Part shown: positions 1-9,488 of the stretch, one piece after another
Position numbering within the stretch: position 1 is the first letter of the stretch
Layout: every line of letters begins with the position of its first letter
NCBI RefSeq assembly: GCF_001904655.1
Contig: NZ_MRCC01000019.1
Coordinates: forward strand, 39,640-103,639
DNA: 64,000 nucleotides
Direction: 5' to 3'
From: Chroogloeocystis siderophila 5.2 s.c.1
Lineage (GTDB): Bacteria; Cyanobacteriota; Cyanobacteriia; Cyanobacteriales; Chroococcidiopsidaceae
The notes under the pieces: model-generated
What the model was told of the DNA's origin: nothing
Seen by the model: only the letters and a program-made list of their open reading frames with translations
The model's database searches: none
Made by a program: the position numbers and the translations under genes

Positions 1-795
1 ACTCAATGGCGAAAAGATAATGATGGAAAACTTGTCATTATCTTTCATGAACTTTGGCATAAATCTCCCTGGTGGAATAAACATTTTCTGCTACAAGAAG
101 GATTACATCGTTGGAGTATCAAGCGCTTAGCAAGCATTGCTGACAGTATTTTTACGACGACTTCAGACTATGTAGAATGGTTGAAAAGTTTTTCTCCTCA
201 AGCCGCAGTTAAGTTGCTACCTGTTGGCTCCAACATTGTACCTAATCAGCAGCGATCGCATTGCGCTACGCAACCTGGTGTTTTTGTGTTGTTCGGGATG
301 CAAGGAAACCGTATTAATACGCTTCAGCAAGTGCAAAGCGAAATCAAAAAACTATACAATTCTGGGCGCTTGAAGAAACTATTATTAATTGGGGGAGGTA
401 ACAGCGAAGAGTTGGAAATAGTAGAGAAAGAACTCTTAGAAAAAACTCTTCCTCACAATACTTACTCTTGTATAGGAATTGCTTCTAACCAAACAATTTC
501 AACAATTTTATCACAAGCTGAATTTGGAATTTCTACTCAAAGCCCGCAGAGTTTTACAAAGTCTGGCACGTTCATGGCATATGCTGCACATGGTCTGAAT
601 ATCCTTTCGCCATATGCCTCAAAACAAAGCCAAAAACCTTTCTGCTGGTTAACACATCCCAGCGAATTTGAGCAGCATTCAGATTTTTTAAATAACTCTT
701 TAAAAGAGCGATCGCGTAACTTACAGCTTTGGTACAACGACACCTGCAATTGGTCTGTAATTGCCCAAGAAATTAAAGATGCATTTACTTCATAA
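1..795 (+). CDS. Glycosyltransferase (GT-B type), 5' end outside the window
   Basis: The reading frame is open from base 1, so the protein starts before the window; 264 codons are visible. The internal TTG at 181 is not the real start, because good coding sequence (FHELWHKSPWW) lies before it. The layout resembles the C-terminal half of GT-B glycosyltransferases: a Gly-rich strand (LLLIGGGNSEELE), helix-rich ends, and a stretch about being in the right state near the end. The canonical E-x7-E donor motif of GT4 is not obvious, so the family is uncertain. It heads a run of polysaccharide genes and overlaps the next gene by 17 bp, which suggests co-translation. The probable role is sugar transfer to a lipid-linked glycan at the cytoplasmic face of the membrane. 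Confidence 0.6.
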   Translation, partial: TQWRKDNDGKLVIIFHELWHKSPWWNKHFLLQEGLHRWSIKRLASIADSIFTTTSDYVEWLKSFSPQAAVKLLPVGSNIVPNQQRSHCATQPGVFVLFGMQGNRINTLQQVQSEIKKLYNSGRLKKLLLIGGGNSEELEIVEKELLEKTLPHNTYSCIGIASNQTISTILSQAEFGISTQSPQSFTKSGTFMAYAAHGLNILSPYASKQSQKPFCWLTHPSEFEQHSDFLNNSLKERSRNLQLWYNDTCNWSVIAQEIKDAFTS

Positions 796-1876
796 AAATC
801 AAGCGGAAACTGTAGATTCCCAGAATAGAAAAAAGATAAAAGTTTTGATAGTGAGTCCATGCCAAGGTATTTATGGAGGCATGGAAGCTTTTGTTCTTAC
901 TCTAGCTCAATCTCTTAGTCAAAATCTCGCTTTAGAAGTAAGACTTTGCTTTAAGCGCGTTAAAGGATTTGCACTACAGGATAATCTGCAAGTTATGTGC
1001 CAAAAAAGCCAAGTACCTTTCTCCTTTGTAGACAAGGGAAGTATAGCTTTAATTCAACAAATAGCTTGGGCAGATATTGTACACGGACAGAATACATCTC
1101 CAGATGTCATTTTATTGGCGCGACTTTTGGGTAAACGTGTAGTATTAACAATTCATAACTATTGGTGTAAACGAGGTTGGGGTATTTATTCTGCAATTTG
1201 GAAAGTTGTAGCCAATTTTGCCCATCTGCGGCTATATAACTCTAACTTTGTTTGGCAAACTTGGGAGCCACACGTCAAGTCACATAAAAGTAGTAGAGTC
1301 CCTACTGTTTCTCAGCTTCCCGAAGGGAGATTAGCAATTAACCAACGTAACGGATTTGTCTTTCTAGCGCGTTGGATTCAAAACAAAGGTATTGAAGTAT
1401 TAGTCAAAGCATATGCTCAAGCCAACCTAGATCGACGGAAGTGGTCTTTAAAACTAATGGGAGATGGGCCACTACGCGCTGATATAGAAAATTACATAAA
1501 ACAGCAGAAAATTGATGGAATAGAAATTTTAGGATTTGTCAATGATGAAAAAAAAGCAGAAGTCATTCGTTCTTCTCGCTGGATAGTTATACCACCCCAT
1601 ACAAAAGAAGATTTTGGATTGACAGCACTTGAAGCAAGAAATGTTGGTGTTCCTTGTATTATCACTCGTGACGGTGGTTTACCAGAAGCCGCAGGACGCT
1701 ATTCCTTAAGTTGTGAACCTAATAATGTTGAGCAGCTAGCGCACCTCCTTGAAGTCGCAGCAAATATGTCAGAGGAGGAATATAAAACATTAGCAAACGC
1801 TTCGTATCAAGAATTAAAAATGTATCTAAAACCAATTTCATTTTATGTAGAAAAATATGAATCTCTTCTTGCCTAA
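779..1876 (+). CDS. Glycosyltransferase family 4 protein
   Basis: This is a 365-residue GT-B fold enzyme. The N-terminal half has the Rossmann strand VLIVSPCQGIYGGMEAFV with the usual Gly-Gly-x-E/A acceptor-side loop. The C-terminal half has FLARWIQNKGIEVL and the donor-binding motif EDFGLTALEARNVGVPCI (E-x7-E type), typical of retaining family 4 enzymes that use NDP-sugars. I chose the ATG at 779, which overlaps the previous gene; an in-frame non-ATG start at 761 is possible. It is the second gene of the polysaccharide cluster. The specific sugar cannot be read from sequence. Confidence 0.85.
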   Translation: MHLLHKNQAETVDSQNRKKIKVLIVSPCQGIYGGMEAFVLTLAQSLSQNLALEVRLCFKRVKGFALQDNLQVMCQKSQVPFSFVDKGSIALIQQIAWADIVHGQNTSPDVILLARLLGKRVVLTIHNYWCKRGWGIYSAIWKVVANFAHLRLYNSNFVWQTWEPHVKSHKSSRVPTVSQLPEGRLAINQRNGFVFLARWIQNKGIEVLVKAYAQANLDRRKWSLKLMGDGPLRADIENYIKQQKIDGIEILGFVNDEKKAEVIRSSRWIVIPPHTKEDFGLTALEARNVGVPCIITRDGGLPEAAGRYSLSCEPNNVEQLAHLLEVAANMSEEEYKTLANASYQELKMYLKPISFYVEKYESLLA

Positions 1877-1925
1877 GATGAATTGCTTCAATACTTATTC
1901 TCTATTTATCAAAACTATGAAGGAA

Positions 1926-2945
1926 ATGAATACTTTCTCAACAAACAAACAGTCAGTTTTAATTACCGGAGCAGCAGGATTTTTAGGAACGTATTTAGCT
2001 CAAGTATGTGTTGATGCTGGTTATCAAATATATGGAATAGATCATAAGTTACCGAAGAACCTTGAACTTTGGACTAATTTTGTTCAAAGCTCTACTTCTC
2101 AAGTCGATTTTAAGGCTTTTCTACACAATGTTGAACTAGCTGTATGTTTCCATTTAGCAGGTTCAGCCTTAGTTGCTTACTCGATTCAAGAACCTTTTCA
2201 AGACTTTAATAAACTTCTACCTGGAACTGCAAAGCTACTTGAATACATTGTACGTAATCAGCCGCAGTGTCATTTTATTTTGTTTTCAAGTGCAGCAGTC
2301 TACGGGAATCCCAAGGTTTTGCCAATTTCAGAAACTGAGTTACCGGCTCCCATTTCACCGTATGGAGTTCATAAACAACTTGCTGAAAGCCTTCTCCAAA
2401 GCTATTCTGCGATTTATGGAATTACGTGTTCCATTTTAAGAATCTTCTCAGCTTACGGAGTTGGTCTTAGAAAACAGCTATTTTGGGATATTTTATCTAA
2501 GTACTACGAACAAGCACCACAGGAGCAGCAAAGTATTACTCTGTTTGGCACCGGTAACGAATCTCGTGATTTTATTCATGGGTTTGATATTGCTAGAGCA
2601 GCAATTTTAGTCAATCAAAATCCCCAACCCAAACAAGTTCAAATTATCAATATTGCTAACGGACAAGAAGTTACTATCAAAGATGCGGCATTTAATTTGT
2701 TCAAATCGTTTCCTGAAGAAGTAAAAATTCATTTTAATAATCAAGTTCGTCCAGGAGATCCATCTCGATGGGTCGCAGATATTTCTAAATTAACAGCAAT
2801 GAATTACAAACCAACTATTAAATTAAGCAACGGATTAGGAGAATATGCACTTTGGTACAGAAATCAAAGATATCAAGAATTTGTGTCTGTTCCGCAAAAG
2901 CTTGTTCAGCATGCTGCACCTGTAGAACTTTCTTCTCGAAAATAA
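1926..2945 (+). CDS. NAD-dependent epimerase/dehydratase (extended SDR)
   Basis: This is an extended short-chain dehydrogenase acting on nucleotide sugars. Residues 9-20 hold the Rossmann NAD motif TGAAGFLG, followed by the FSSAAVYG strand and the catalytic Y-x3-K in SPYGVHKQLAES. The C-terminal half has the substrate-binding features RDFIHGFDIARA and RPGDPSRWVADISK seen in GalE/RmlB-like enzymes. The start is uncertain: in-frame ATGs lie at 1857, 1878, 1917 and 1926. I chose 1926 because the Rossmann strand then begins about nine residues in. It probably supplies an NDP-sugar to the surrounding glycosyltransferases. The substrate is unknown. Confidence 0.85.
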   Translation: MNTFSTNKQSVLITGAAGFLGTYLAQVCVDAGYQIYGIDHKLPKNLELWTNFVQSSTSQVDFKAFLHNVELAVCFHLAGSALVAYSIQEPFQDFNKLLPGTAKLLEYIVRNQPQCHFILFSSAAVYGNPKVLPISETELPAPISPYGVHKQLAESLLQSYSAIYGITCSILRIFSAYGVGLRKQLFWDILSKYYEQAPQEQQSITLFGTGNESRDFIHGFDIARAAILVNQNPQPKQVQIINIANGQEVTIKDAAFNLFKSFPEEVKIHFNNQVRPGDPSRWVADISKLTAMNYKPTIKLSNGLGEYALWYRNQRYQEFVSVPQKLVQHAAPVELSSRK

Positions 2946-2966
2946 ATTAAGGACACTACTAACTTC

Positions 2967-4202
2967 ATGCTATTACTGTCTCACCCTACTGGAAATGCAA
3001 ATGTTCGCGGTGCTATTTCCGCTTTAGAACAAGCAGAAAAGCTATCTTTGTATCAAACTACAGTAGCAGTACATCAGTCAGACTGGTATTTTAAATTACT
3101 ACCAACTGCTGTTAAGCAAGAACTTCTTAGGCGCACTTATCCGCTTCCGAGATGTAAGATTAATCAACATCCATTTCGGGAATTAGCTAGATTAGTATCG
3201 CTGAAAATAGGCTTGCAGTTCCTCATTACTCATGAAACAGGATGGGCATCGATTGACTCGGTTTATGGTAGTTTAGATAGAATTTTAGCAAAGCAACTTA
3301 CAACTTACTATAAGAAATATCAAATTGCTGGTGTTTACTGTTATGAGGACGCAGCAATTTATACTTTTAAAGCGGCTAAAAAGCTAGGGTTAACTTGTTT
3401 TTACGATCTACCAATTGGCTATTGGAAAATGGGACAGATCATTCAGCAAGAAGAAGCTGAATTAAACCCAGAGTGGTCGTCTACCCTACAAGCTAACTTT
3501 GATAGTGCTGATAAATTAGCACGCAAAGATATAGAATTACAGATGTCAGATGTTGTCTTAGTTGCTAGTAGTTTTACTCGTCAGACATTACAGTTAGCGC
3601 CAGATTTCAAAGCACCTGTAGTTTGCATTCCTTATGGAGCGCCTTGTAGCTATACTGAAGTTGTAAATCGCCATAAACTTAATGAAAATAAATTAAAAGT
3701 TTTATTCGTTGGAAGTTTGAGTCAGCGTAAAGGTATTTCTTATCTTTTAGATGCAGTTGAACAGTTAGGCGATCGCGCTGAGTTAACTTTAATTGGTAGA
3801 TTCAATCAGTTGTGTTCTCCTTTAGAACAAGCCTTAGTAACGCATCGTTGGATTGCGTCACTTCCGCATCAGCAAGTTTTACAAGAAATGAGTCATCATG
3901 ATGTCTTTGTCTTTCCGTCACTCTTTGAAGGGTTTGGGTTAGTCATTCTCGAAGCAATGGCGCAGGGTTTACCTGTCATTACCACACCGCACACCGCTGG
4001 TCCCGATATCATTACTGATGGTGAAGATGGCTTTATTGTCCCAATTCGCTCAGCAGAAGCGATCGCGCAAAAACTTAACCTTTTAGCATCCAACCGCAAA
4101 CGACTTCTAGAAATGAGCCAAGCCGCTTTACAAAAAGCATCACAATATACTTGGAAACGCTATGGAGAATGTTTAGTTAAAACTATTCAAAACTATGTAT
4201 AA
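2967..4202 (+). CDS. Glycosyltransferase family 4 protein
   Basis: A 411-residue GT-B enzyme. The N-terminus HPTGNANVRGAISAL resembles cyanobacterial family 4 enzymes that open with a Gly-Asn loop. The C-terminal donor domain shows LFVGSLSQRKGISYLLDA, then the signature FPSLFEGFGLVILEAMAQGL (E-x7-E) and a Gly-rich nucleotide loop. An AAGGA ribosome binding site lies at 2949, somewhat far from the ATG. It sits 21 bp after the epimerase gene and 14 bp before the polymerase gene, so it is probably in one transcript. It is expected to transfer a sugar from an NDP donor during exopolysaccharide assembly. Confidence 0.9.
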   Translation: MLLLSHPTGNANVRGAISALEQAEKLSLYQTTVAVHQSDWYFKLLPTAVKQELLRRTYPLPRCKINQHPFRELARLVSLKIGLQFLITHETGWASIDSVYGSLDRILAKQLTTYYKKYQIAGVYCYEDAAIYTFKAAKKLGLTCFYDLPIGYWKMGQIIQQEEAELNPEWSSTLQANFDSADKLARKDIELQMSDVVLVASSFTRQTLQLAPDFKAPVVCIPYGAPCSYTEVVNRHKLNENKLKVLFVGSLSQRKGISYLLDAVEQLGDRAELTLIGRFNQLCSPLEQALVTHRWIASLPHQQVLQEMSHHDVFVFPSLFEGFGLVILEAMAQGLPVITTPHTAGPDIITDGEDGFIVPIRSAEAIAQKLNLLASNRKRLLEMSQAALQKASQYTWKRYGECLVKTIQNYV

Positions 4203-4216
4203 ACTATCAACATACT

Positions 4217-5533
4217 ATGCTTTATAATTCTCCTGCTTTAGCTTCTAAAGTGAATACCAATATAAAATATATTAAATATTTCATCTGGCTATACTTAGTA
4301 TTATTAATATTTGAAGGTGCTTTAAGAAAATGGATCGCACCACAACTATCTGCACCTTTATTAGTTATTAGAGATCCTCTCATTATTGGAATTTTTCTTC
4401 TAGCTTATAAAAATAATTTATTTCCTAAAGACATATTCACTCGCTCAATTATTTTATTAGGGTTTGTTTCTTTTTTAGGAGGTTTATTTACTGTAATTAC
4501 TGCGGACAGTAGCTTAACAGTCACTTTGTTTGGACTGCGGACTAACTTTTTACATTTACCCTTAATCTTCCTGATCCCCAAAGTCTTTAATATTGAAGAT
4601 GTCAAAAAGATAGGTTGGTGGCTTCTTGTTTTGGCTATTCCTATGACTATTTTGATGGTTATACAGTTCAATTCCCCATCCGATGCTTTTATTAATACGG
4701 TTGCAGGTGGAGAGGGTAAACAAATCGATTCTGCAATGGGAAAGATTCGCCCACCAGGGACGTTTTCCTTTATTACAGGTGCTGTTCAGTATTTCGCTTT
4801 AGTGACTTCCTTTGTTTTGTATGGACTTATCCAGAGTAAAACATATCCTACCTGGCTATTAACTGCTACAGGATTAAGTTTAGTTGTCGCTGTTGTGAGT
4901 TCAGGAAGTCGTAGCGCGATCGCTTCGATCGCAACAGTAATCATATCGCTATTCGTTGCTATGTTAAGTAGACCGCAATTAGCTATTAAGTCTTATCGAT
5001 TGCTTGTTGTTATTATCATCGTCAGCGTCGGCTTAAGATTTGTGCCTTCTTTTAACGAAGCAGTTGAGATTCTGGATACGAGAATTGACAGCGCCAACAC
5101 AGCTGAAGCAAGAAGTGGAGGTCCTTTAGGAAGATTTTTGGCAAGCTTTTCAGAACCTTTTCAGAACTTAGACGCAGTTCCTTTTTTGGGTCATGGACTC
5201 GGTATGGGGACAAATGCCGGATCGGCTTTGATCATAGGAAAAGCTGAATTTTTACTTGCGGAAGGAGAATGGGCAAGAATCATTCTTGAAAGTGGTTTCT
5301 TGTTAGGCTTACTATTTATTGTGTGGAGAATTGCCCTAATGTGCTGGATGGGTAAGGTTTGCGTAGAATGCGCTGCTAAGGGAAATATTTTACCTTTACT
5401 ACTTTTTGGTTCTTCTGCCTTATTGATACTAAATGGGCAATTTGGTCAGCCTACAACTTTGGGATTTACAGTTTTTGGCAGTGGTATTTGTTTGGCAGCT
5501 TGCCGTACTAACATACCAAAATATGCGAAATGA
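4217..5533 (+). CDS. O-antigen polymerase/ligase-like membrane protein (Wzy/WaaL type)
   Basis: A 438-residue protein made almost entirely of hydrophobic helices; I count about ten to twelve candidates. A large extracytoplasmic loop after roughly residue 280 contains AEARSGGPLGRFLASF and FLGHGLGMGTNAGS. Arg/His residues in such loops are typical of the Wzy_C/WaaL superfamily, which polymerises or ligates undecaprenyl-linked glycans at the periplasmic face. The family is recognised by architecture, since sequence conservation is low. It overlaps the following glycosyltransferase by 4 bp (ATGA), indicating coupling. Polymerase and ligase cannot be separated here. Confidence 0.75.
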   Translation: MLYNSPALASKVNTNIKYIKYFIWLYLVLLIFEGALRKWIAPQLSAPLLVIRDPLIIGIFLLAYKNNLFPKDIFTRSIILLGFVSFLGGLFTVITADSSLTVTLFGLRTNFLHLPLIFLIPKVFNIEDVKKIGWWLLVLAIPMTILMVIQFNSPSDAFINTVAGGEGKQIDSAMGKIRPPGTFSFITGAVQYFALVTSFVLYGLIQSKTYPTWLLTATGLSLVVAVVSSGSRSAIASIATVIISLFVAMLSRPQLAIKSYRLLVVIIIVSVGLRFVPSFNEAVEILDTRIDSANTAEARSGGPLGRFLASFSEPFQNLDAVPFLGHGLGMGTNAGSALIIGKAEFLLAEGEWARIILESGFLLGLLFIVWRIALMCWMGKVCVECAAKGNILPLLLFGSSALLILNGQFGQPTTLGFTVFGSGICLAACRTNIPKYAK

Positions 5534-6657
5534 AGATTTTACTACTTGGCAATTATTTACCAGATCGACAAGAAAGTATGCTGCGATTTGCGCAGATCCT
5601 GCAAACGGGTTTGACTCAGCGAGGTCATGAAGTTCGTTTAGTTCAACCACAACCTATTTTTGGTAAATTAAAACTATCAAGTTTCGGATTAGTAAAATGG
5701 CTTGGTTATATAGATAAATTTTTACTATTTCCTCAACAACTGTGTCAAGCGATCGCATGGGCGGATGTTGTCCATATCTGCGACCACTCTAATGCTATGT
5801 ACGCCAAATATTTGGAGAACGTACCGCATCTAGTAACGTGTCACGATTTACTTGCCGTACGCGGCGCATTAGGTGACGATACCGATTGTCCAGCATCAAT
5901 GACAGGAAAAGTTTTACAAAATTGGATTCTTAAAAGTTTGCAAAAAAGCCAAATGGTTGTTTGTGTTTCTTCATCGACAAAACACGATCTTGAAAAGCTG
6001 ATCGAGAATTCCTTGTTTACTAAAAAAATTCGTTTAGTATTGAACGGACTAAATTATAGCTACAAGCAAATTTATCGAGACGAAGTTGATTCTAGACTAG
6101 CAAATATAATTGAATTAGATTTATCCAAGCCTTTTATTCTTAATGTTGGTTCAAGCCTTAAGCGGAAAAATCGCGATGGAATTATGAGAATTTTCTCTAA
6201 AATTAAGGAACAATGGGATGGGCAATTAATTTTTGCTGGCGAAGCTTTGACCACTGAGCAAATTCAACTTGCTGAGCAACTCAATATTAAAGAGCAAATT
6301 ATCCAAATTATCAAACCTGATAACAATTTACTAGAGGCACTTTATAATCGGGCATTTGTATTTCTATTTCCTTCAAAATGCGAAGGTTTTGGCTGGCCTG
6401 TGATTGAGGCGCAGGCTTGTGGTTGCCCTGTTATTTGTAGCGATCGCACTTCTCTTCCCGAAGTCGTGGGCGACTCAGCTTTAATGAGATCTATAGAAGA
6501 TGAATCTGGATTTGCAGAAGATATTTTACGTTTAGTAGATCCCGTAGAACGTCATCTTTGGATTCAAAAAGGTTTGAATAATATCAAACGTTTTACTTTA
6601 GATGAAATGATTGATCAATATAACCAACTTTACATTGAGTTAGTTAAATATAAATGA
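5530..6657 (+). CDS. Glycosyltransferase family 4 protein
   Basis: A 375-residue GT-B enzyme with the N-terminal strand MKILLLGNYLPDRQESM and a middle VHICDHSNAMYAKYL helix. The C-terminal donor domain has NVGSSLKRKNRDGIMRIF and the motif SKCEGFGWPVIEAQACGCPV (E-x7-E), then SDRTSLPEVVGDSA, a very standard GT4 ending. It overlaps the genes on both sides by 4 bp (ATGA), so it is tightly coupled to the polymerase and to the acyltransferase. The substrate is unknown. Confidence 0.9.
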   Translation: MKILLLGNYLPDRQESMLRFAQILQTGLTQRGHEVRLVQPQPIFGKLKLSSFGLVKWLGYIDKFLLFPQQLCQAIAWADVVHICDHSNAMYAKYLENVPHLVTCHDLLAVRGALGDDTDCPASMTGKVLQNWILKSLQKSQMVVCVSSSTKHDLEKLIENSLFTKKIRLVLNGLNYSYKQIYRDEVDSRLANIIELDLSKPFILNVGSSLKRKNRDGIMRIFSKIKEQWDGQLIFAGEALTTEQIQLAEQLNIKEQIIQIIKPDNNLLEALYNRAFVFLFPSKCEGFGWPVIEAQACGCPVICSDRTSLPEVVGDSALMRSIEDESGFAEDILRLVDPVERHLWIQKGLNNIKRFTLDEMIDQYNQLYIELVKYK

Positions 6658-7319
6658 AACAGCTTTTCATGTTGCTGAGCTTATTTCTACCATGGTTGAT
6701 TCGGCGTTGGCTATTAGAAATAGCTTTCGGCTATCAAATTCATCCAACGAGTAGAATTGGCTTTGCTTGGGTTTTTCCTCAATACTTAATTATGGAAGCT
6801 CATTCGAGTATTGGACACTTTACCGTGTGCAAAAGTGTAGATTCTGTGCATCTCAAGCAATCTGCTGCCATAGGTAAAGGTAATTGGATTACAGGCTTTC
6901 CGCTAAATTCTAAAATTCATTTTATACATGAAATAGACCGCAAGCCGCAACTGGTTCTAGGCGAACATTCCGCAATTACTAATCGCCATTTAATTGATTG
7001 TACAAATTCAGTTATTATTGGCAATTTTTCAACTTTTGCTGGCTTCCAATCACAGATTTTATCTCATAGTATTGACCTTGAATCATGCCGACAATCATCT
7101 GCGCCTATTAGCATTGGTAATTATTGCTTTATTGGCACAAACTGCGTACTATTAGGAAATAGTTCGTTACCTGACTATTCCGTGCTTGGAGCCAAATCTT
7201 TACTCAACAAAAAATACACAGATTCTTATTACTTATACGCTGGAGTGCCAGCAAAACCTATTAAGCAGTTATCCAAGCAACTATTATATTTTTCTCGTCC
7301 GGTTGGTTTTGTTAATTAG
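6654..7319 (+). CDS. Left-handed beta-helix (hexapeptide) acyltransferase
   Basis: A 221-residue protein with degenerate hexapeptide repeats ([LIV]-G-x4), for example SSIGHFTVCKS, SAAIGKGNWI, SVIIGNFSTFA and ISIGNYCFIGTNC. It ends in VLGAKSLLNKKY...YAGVPAKPIKQL, the typical C-terminus of acetyltransferases of the CatB/WcaF/NodL type. It likely O-acetylates a sugar of the polysaccharide made by this cluster. The hydrophobic N-terminus (MLLSLFLPWLI) may be a membrane contact or simply the family's N-terminal helix. The start overlaps the previous stop by 4 bp. Confidence 0.8.
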   Translation: MKQLFMLLSLFLPWLIRRWLLEIAFGYQIHPTSRIGFAWVFPQYLIMEAHSSIGHFTVCKSVDSVHLKQSAAIGKGNWITGFPLNSKIHFIHEIDRKPQLVLGEHSAITNRHLIDCTNSVIIGNFSTFAGFQSQILSHSIDLESCRQSSAPISIGNYCFIGTNCVLLGNSSLPDYSVLGAKSLLNKKYTDSYYLYAGVPAKPIKQLSKQLLYFSRPVGFVN

Positions 7320-7335
7320 TACTAAGAACTAGAAT

Positions 7336-8493
7336 ATGCGAATTCTTTGGACGATCGCATCGGTTGATCCTGCTAGTGGGGGACCGATTGAAGCAGTAAA
7401 GCAAATGAGTGAATTACTAAACAGCCGAGGCTGCATAAGTGAAGTCGCGTGTCTTGATTCGCCAAATGCACCGTGGTTGAAAACATTTCCGTTGAAAGTT
7501 CATGCATTAGGACCTGGAATCACAGGTTATGGGTACTCAGCCAATTTTGTACCTTGGTTAAAACACAACGCGCGTAATTATGACTGTGCGATCGCTAACG
7601 GAATTTGGCAATATTCTAGTTTTGGAACGTGGTTGGCTTTACGCAATACCAACACGCCTTATTTTGTCTTTACTCACGGAATGCTCGATCCTTGGTTCAA
7701 ACGCACTTATCCCCTCAAACATTTAAAAAAATGGCTTTATTGGCCCTGGGCAGACTATCAAGTATTGCGCGACGCACGCGCCGTTTTTTTTACTTGCGAA
7801 GAAGAACGCCTGTTAGCCCGTCAATCGTTTTGGTTATACAAATGCCATGAAGTTGTTGTCAACTTTGGTACAGCAGCACCTCAAGGAAACCCAACGCTAC
7901 AACGGCAACAATTTCTCCTTCAGTTTCCTCAACTATCGCATAAACGCCTATTCTTATTTCTCAGTAGAATTCATATCAAAAAAGGTTGCGATCTTCTCAT
8001 TCAAGCATTTGCCAAAGTCGCAAGCCTTGATGATTCGCTACATCTTGTCATAGCAGGTCCCGATCAAACTGGTTGGCAAGCCGAACTACAACAGCAAGCA
8101 GAAAAATTAGGTATAAGTCAGAAAATTACTTGGACAGGAATGTTGTCAGGTAATGTAAAGTGGGGTGCATTTCACGCGGCGGAAGTTCTTGTACTACCTT
8201 CGCATCAAGAAAACTTTGGTATTGTCGTAGCTGAAGCTATGGCGTGTGGAACCCCAGTTTTAATTTCTAATAAAGTGAATATTTGGCGGGAAATTTTAGC
8301 AGCTAAAGCAGGGTTAGTGGCTAGCGACGATTTAAATGGCACTACACAAGTATTACACACATGGTTAACGATGTCGCCTCAAGAACAACAGCGTATGCGA
8401 CAAAATGCTAAATACTGTTTTACACAAACATTTGAGATTCACCAAGCAGCCGAAAGTTTATTAAATGCCATTAATACAAACAGCATGAGGTAG
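7336..8493 (+). CDS. Glycosyltransferase family 4 protein
   Basis: A 385-residue GT-B enzyme. The N-terminus MRILWTIASVDPASGGPIEA carries the Gly-Gly-Pro loop of WcaI/Pel-type family 4 enzymes. In the middle FFTCEEERLLARQSF precedes the donor domain FLFLSRIHIKKGCDLLI. The signature SHQENFGIVVAEAMACGTPV (E-x7-E) is intact. It follows the acyltransferase after 16 bp and probably belongs to the same transcript. Sugar specificity cannot be inferred. Confidence 0.9.
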   Translation: MRILWTIASVDPASGGPIEAVKQMSELLNSRGCISEVACLDSPNAPWLKTFPLKVHALGPGITGYGYSANFVPWLKHNARNYDCAIANGIWQYSSFGTWLALRNTNTPYFVFTHGMLDPWFKRTYPLKHLKKWLYWPWADYQVLRDARAVFFTCEEERLLARQSFWLYKCHEVVVNFGTAAPQGNPTLQRQQFLLQFPQLSHKRLFLFLSRIHIKKGCDLLIQAFAKVASLDDSLHLVIAGPDQTGWQAELQQQAEKLGISQKITWTGMLSGNVKWGAFHAAEVLVLPSHQENFGIVVAEAMACGTPVLISNKVNIWREILAAKAGLVASDDLNGTTQVLHTWLTMSPQEQQRMRQNAKYCFTQTFEIHQAAESLLNAINTNSMR

Positions 8494-8570
8494 ATTAATC
8501 TTTTAAATTAAACGTGCTAATTCAACGAAAAATTGAATAAGTCAATGAAGCTTTATCGAACTTTAAGTTT

Positions 8571-9149
8571 ATGGATTATCAGATACAAAATCTCAAAGAA
8601 TTTAGATTACCACACAATTTTCGGGGCAAACCAGGATGGTATGTACAACTTTGGTGGTTAGTCCAGTCTACTTTATTTGGTTTATCGCCACAGTTTATGT
8701 ATGCTTGGCGACGATGGCTACTCAAAGCTTTTGGTGCAACTGTTGGGCAAAAAGTGTTAATTCGACCTACCGCGAGAATTACTTATCCTTGGAAAGTTCA
8801 GATTGGCGATTATAGTTGGATTGGTGACGATGTAGTTTTGTATAGTTTGGGTGACATAGCGATCGGCAATAATGTTGTCATTTCTCAACGTTCGTATCTT
8901 TGTGCTGCGAGTCATGATTACAATTCTTCGTCTTTTGATATCTTTGCTAAGCCAGTACGCATTGAGGATGAAGTTTGGCTAGCGACAAATGTGTTTGTGG
9001 CACCTGGAGTTACCATCGGGAAAGGCGCAGTAGTAGGCGCGTGTAGTAGCGTTTTTCGCTCGCTTCCTTCAATGATGATTTGTACTGGATGTCCTGCCCA
9101 GCCTTTACGTAGAAGGGAAAAGCAAACTGTGGTTTTGACAAGTAACTAA
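8571..9149 (+). CDS. WcaF-type colanic acid/exopolysaccharide acetyltransferase
   Basis: A 192-residue hexapeptide acyltransferase. The N-terminal LPHNFRGKPGWYVQLWWLVQ and FMYAWRRWLLKAFGATVG block is the characteristic lead-in of the putative WcaF family. Beta-helix coils follow: VQIGDYSWIGDDV, IAIGNNVVISQ, and the catalytic-His region SHDYNSSSFD. The end VFVAPGVTIGKGAVVGACSS...TGCPAQPLRRR is classic for acetyl-CoA dependent sugar O-acetyltransferases. Together with the downstream WcaI-like gene it suggests a colanic-acid-like polymer chemistry. Start ATG at 8571. Confidence 0.85.
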   Translation: MDYQIQNLKEFRLPHNFRGKPGWYVQLWWLVQSTLFGLSPQFMYAWRRWLLKAFGATVGQKVLIRPTARITYPWKVQIGDYSWIGDDVVLYSLGDIAIGNNVVISQRSYLCAASHDYNSSSFDIFAKPVRIEDEVWLATNVFVAPGVTIGKGAVVGACSSVFRSLPSMMICTGCPAQPLRRREKQTVVLTSN

Positions 9150-9319
9150 AACTTAAGCAAGCCTTGCAATAGACATAGGGAACGCGGATGATTTACATCT
9201 GATTTTCCTATGATTTAATAATGAGATTACCTACTTGTAGAAATAGCTAAAGCGAAATAAGCTTTTTTAGAATCCTCAAAATAGTTCTTTTGTCTAATTG
9301 CTTAGCGATCGCTGTTACC

Positions 9320-9442
9320 TCAATCTGGCTTGCTTTTTGAGCAAAATTTAATACGAAACCCCGCAGGGTCATCAAATACTCCGCAAAACAAAGCTTTTAC
9401 TTCTTCATTAACAGAACCAGCACTTAAGCAGATAGTTACTGC
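9320..9442 (-). pseudogene. Possible remnant of a glyoxalase/VOC-family protein C-terminus
   Basis: In the 306-bp gap between the acyltransferase and the next glycosyltransferase, the minus strand is open from 9442 to a stop at 9320-9322. It encodes a piece containing CGVFDDPAGFRIKFCSK. A D-P-x-G-x-x-[IL]-x-[FL] run is the usual last strand of vicinal-oxygen-chelate proteins. No start or N-terminal domain is present and a stop lies immediately upstream, so at best this is a dead fragment. The call rests on one short motif. Confidence 0.25.
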
Positions 9443-9488
9443 TCAAAGATGATTTATGCAAATTTTCACAAATCGAGCTAAACGCAAT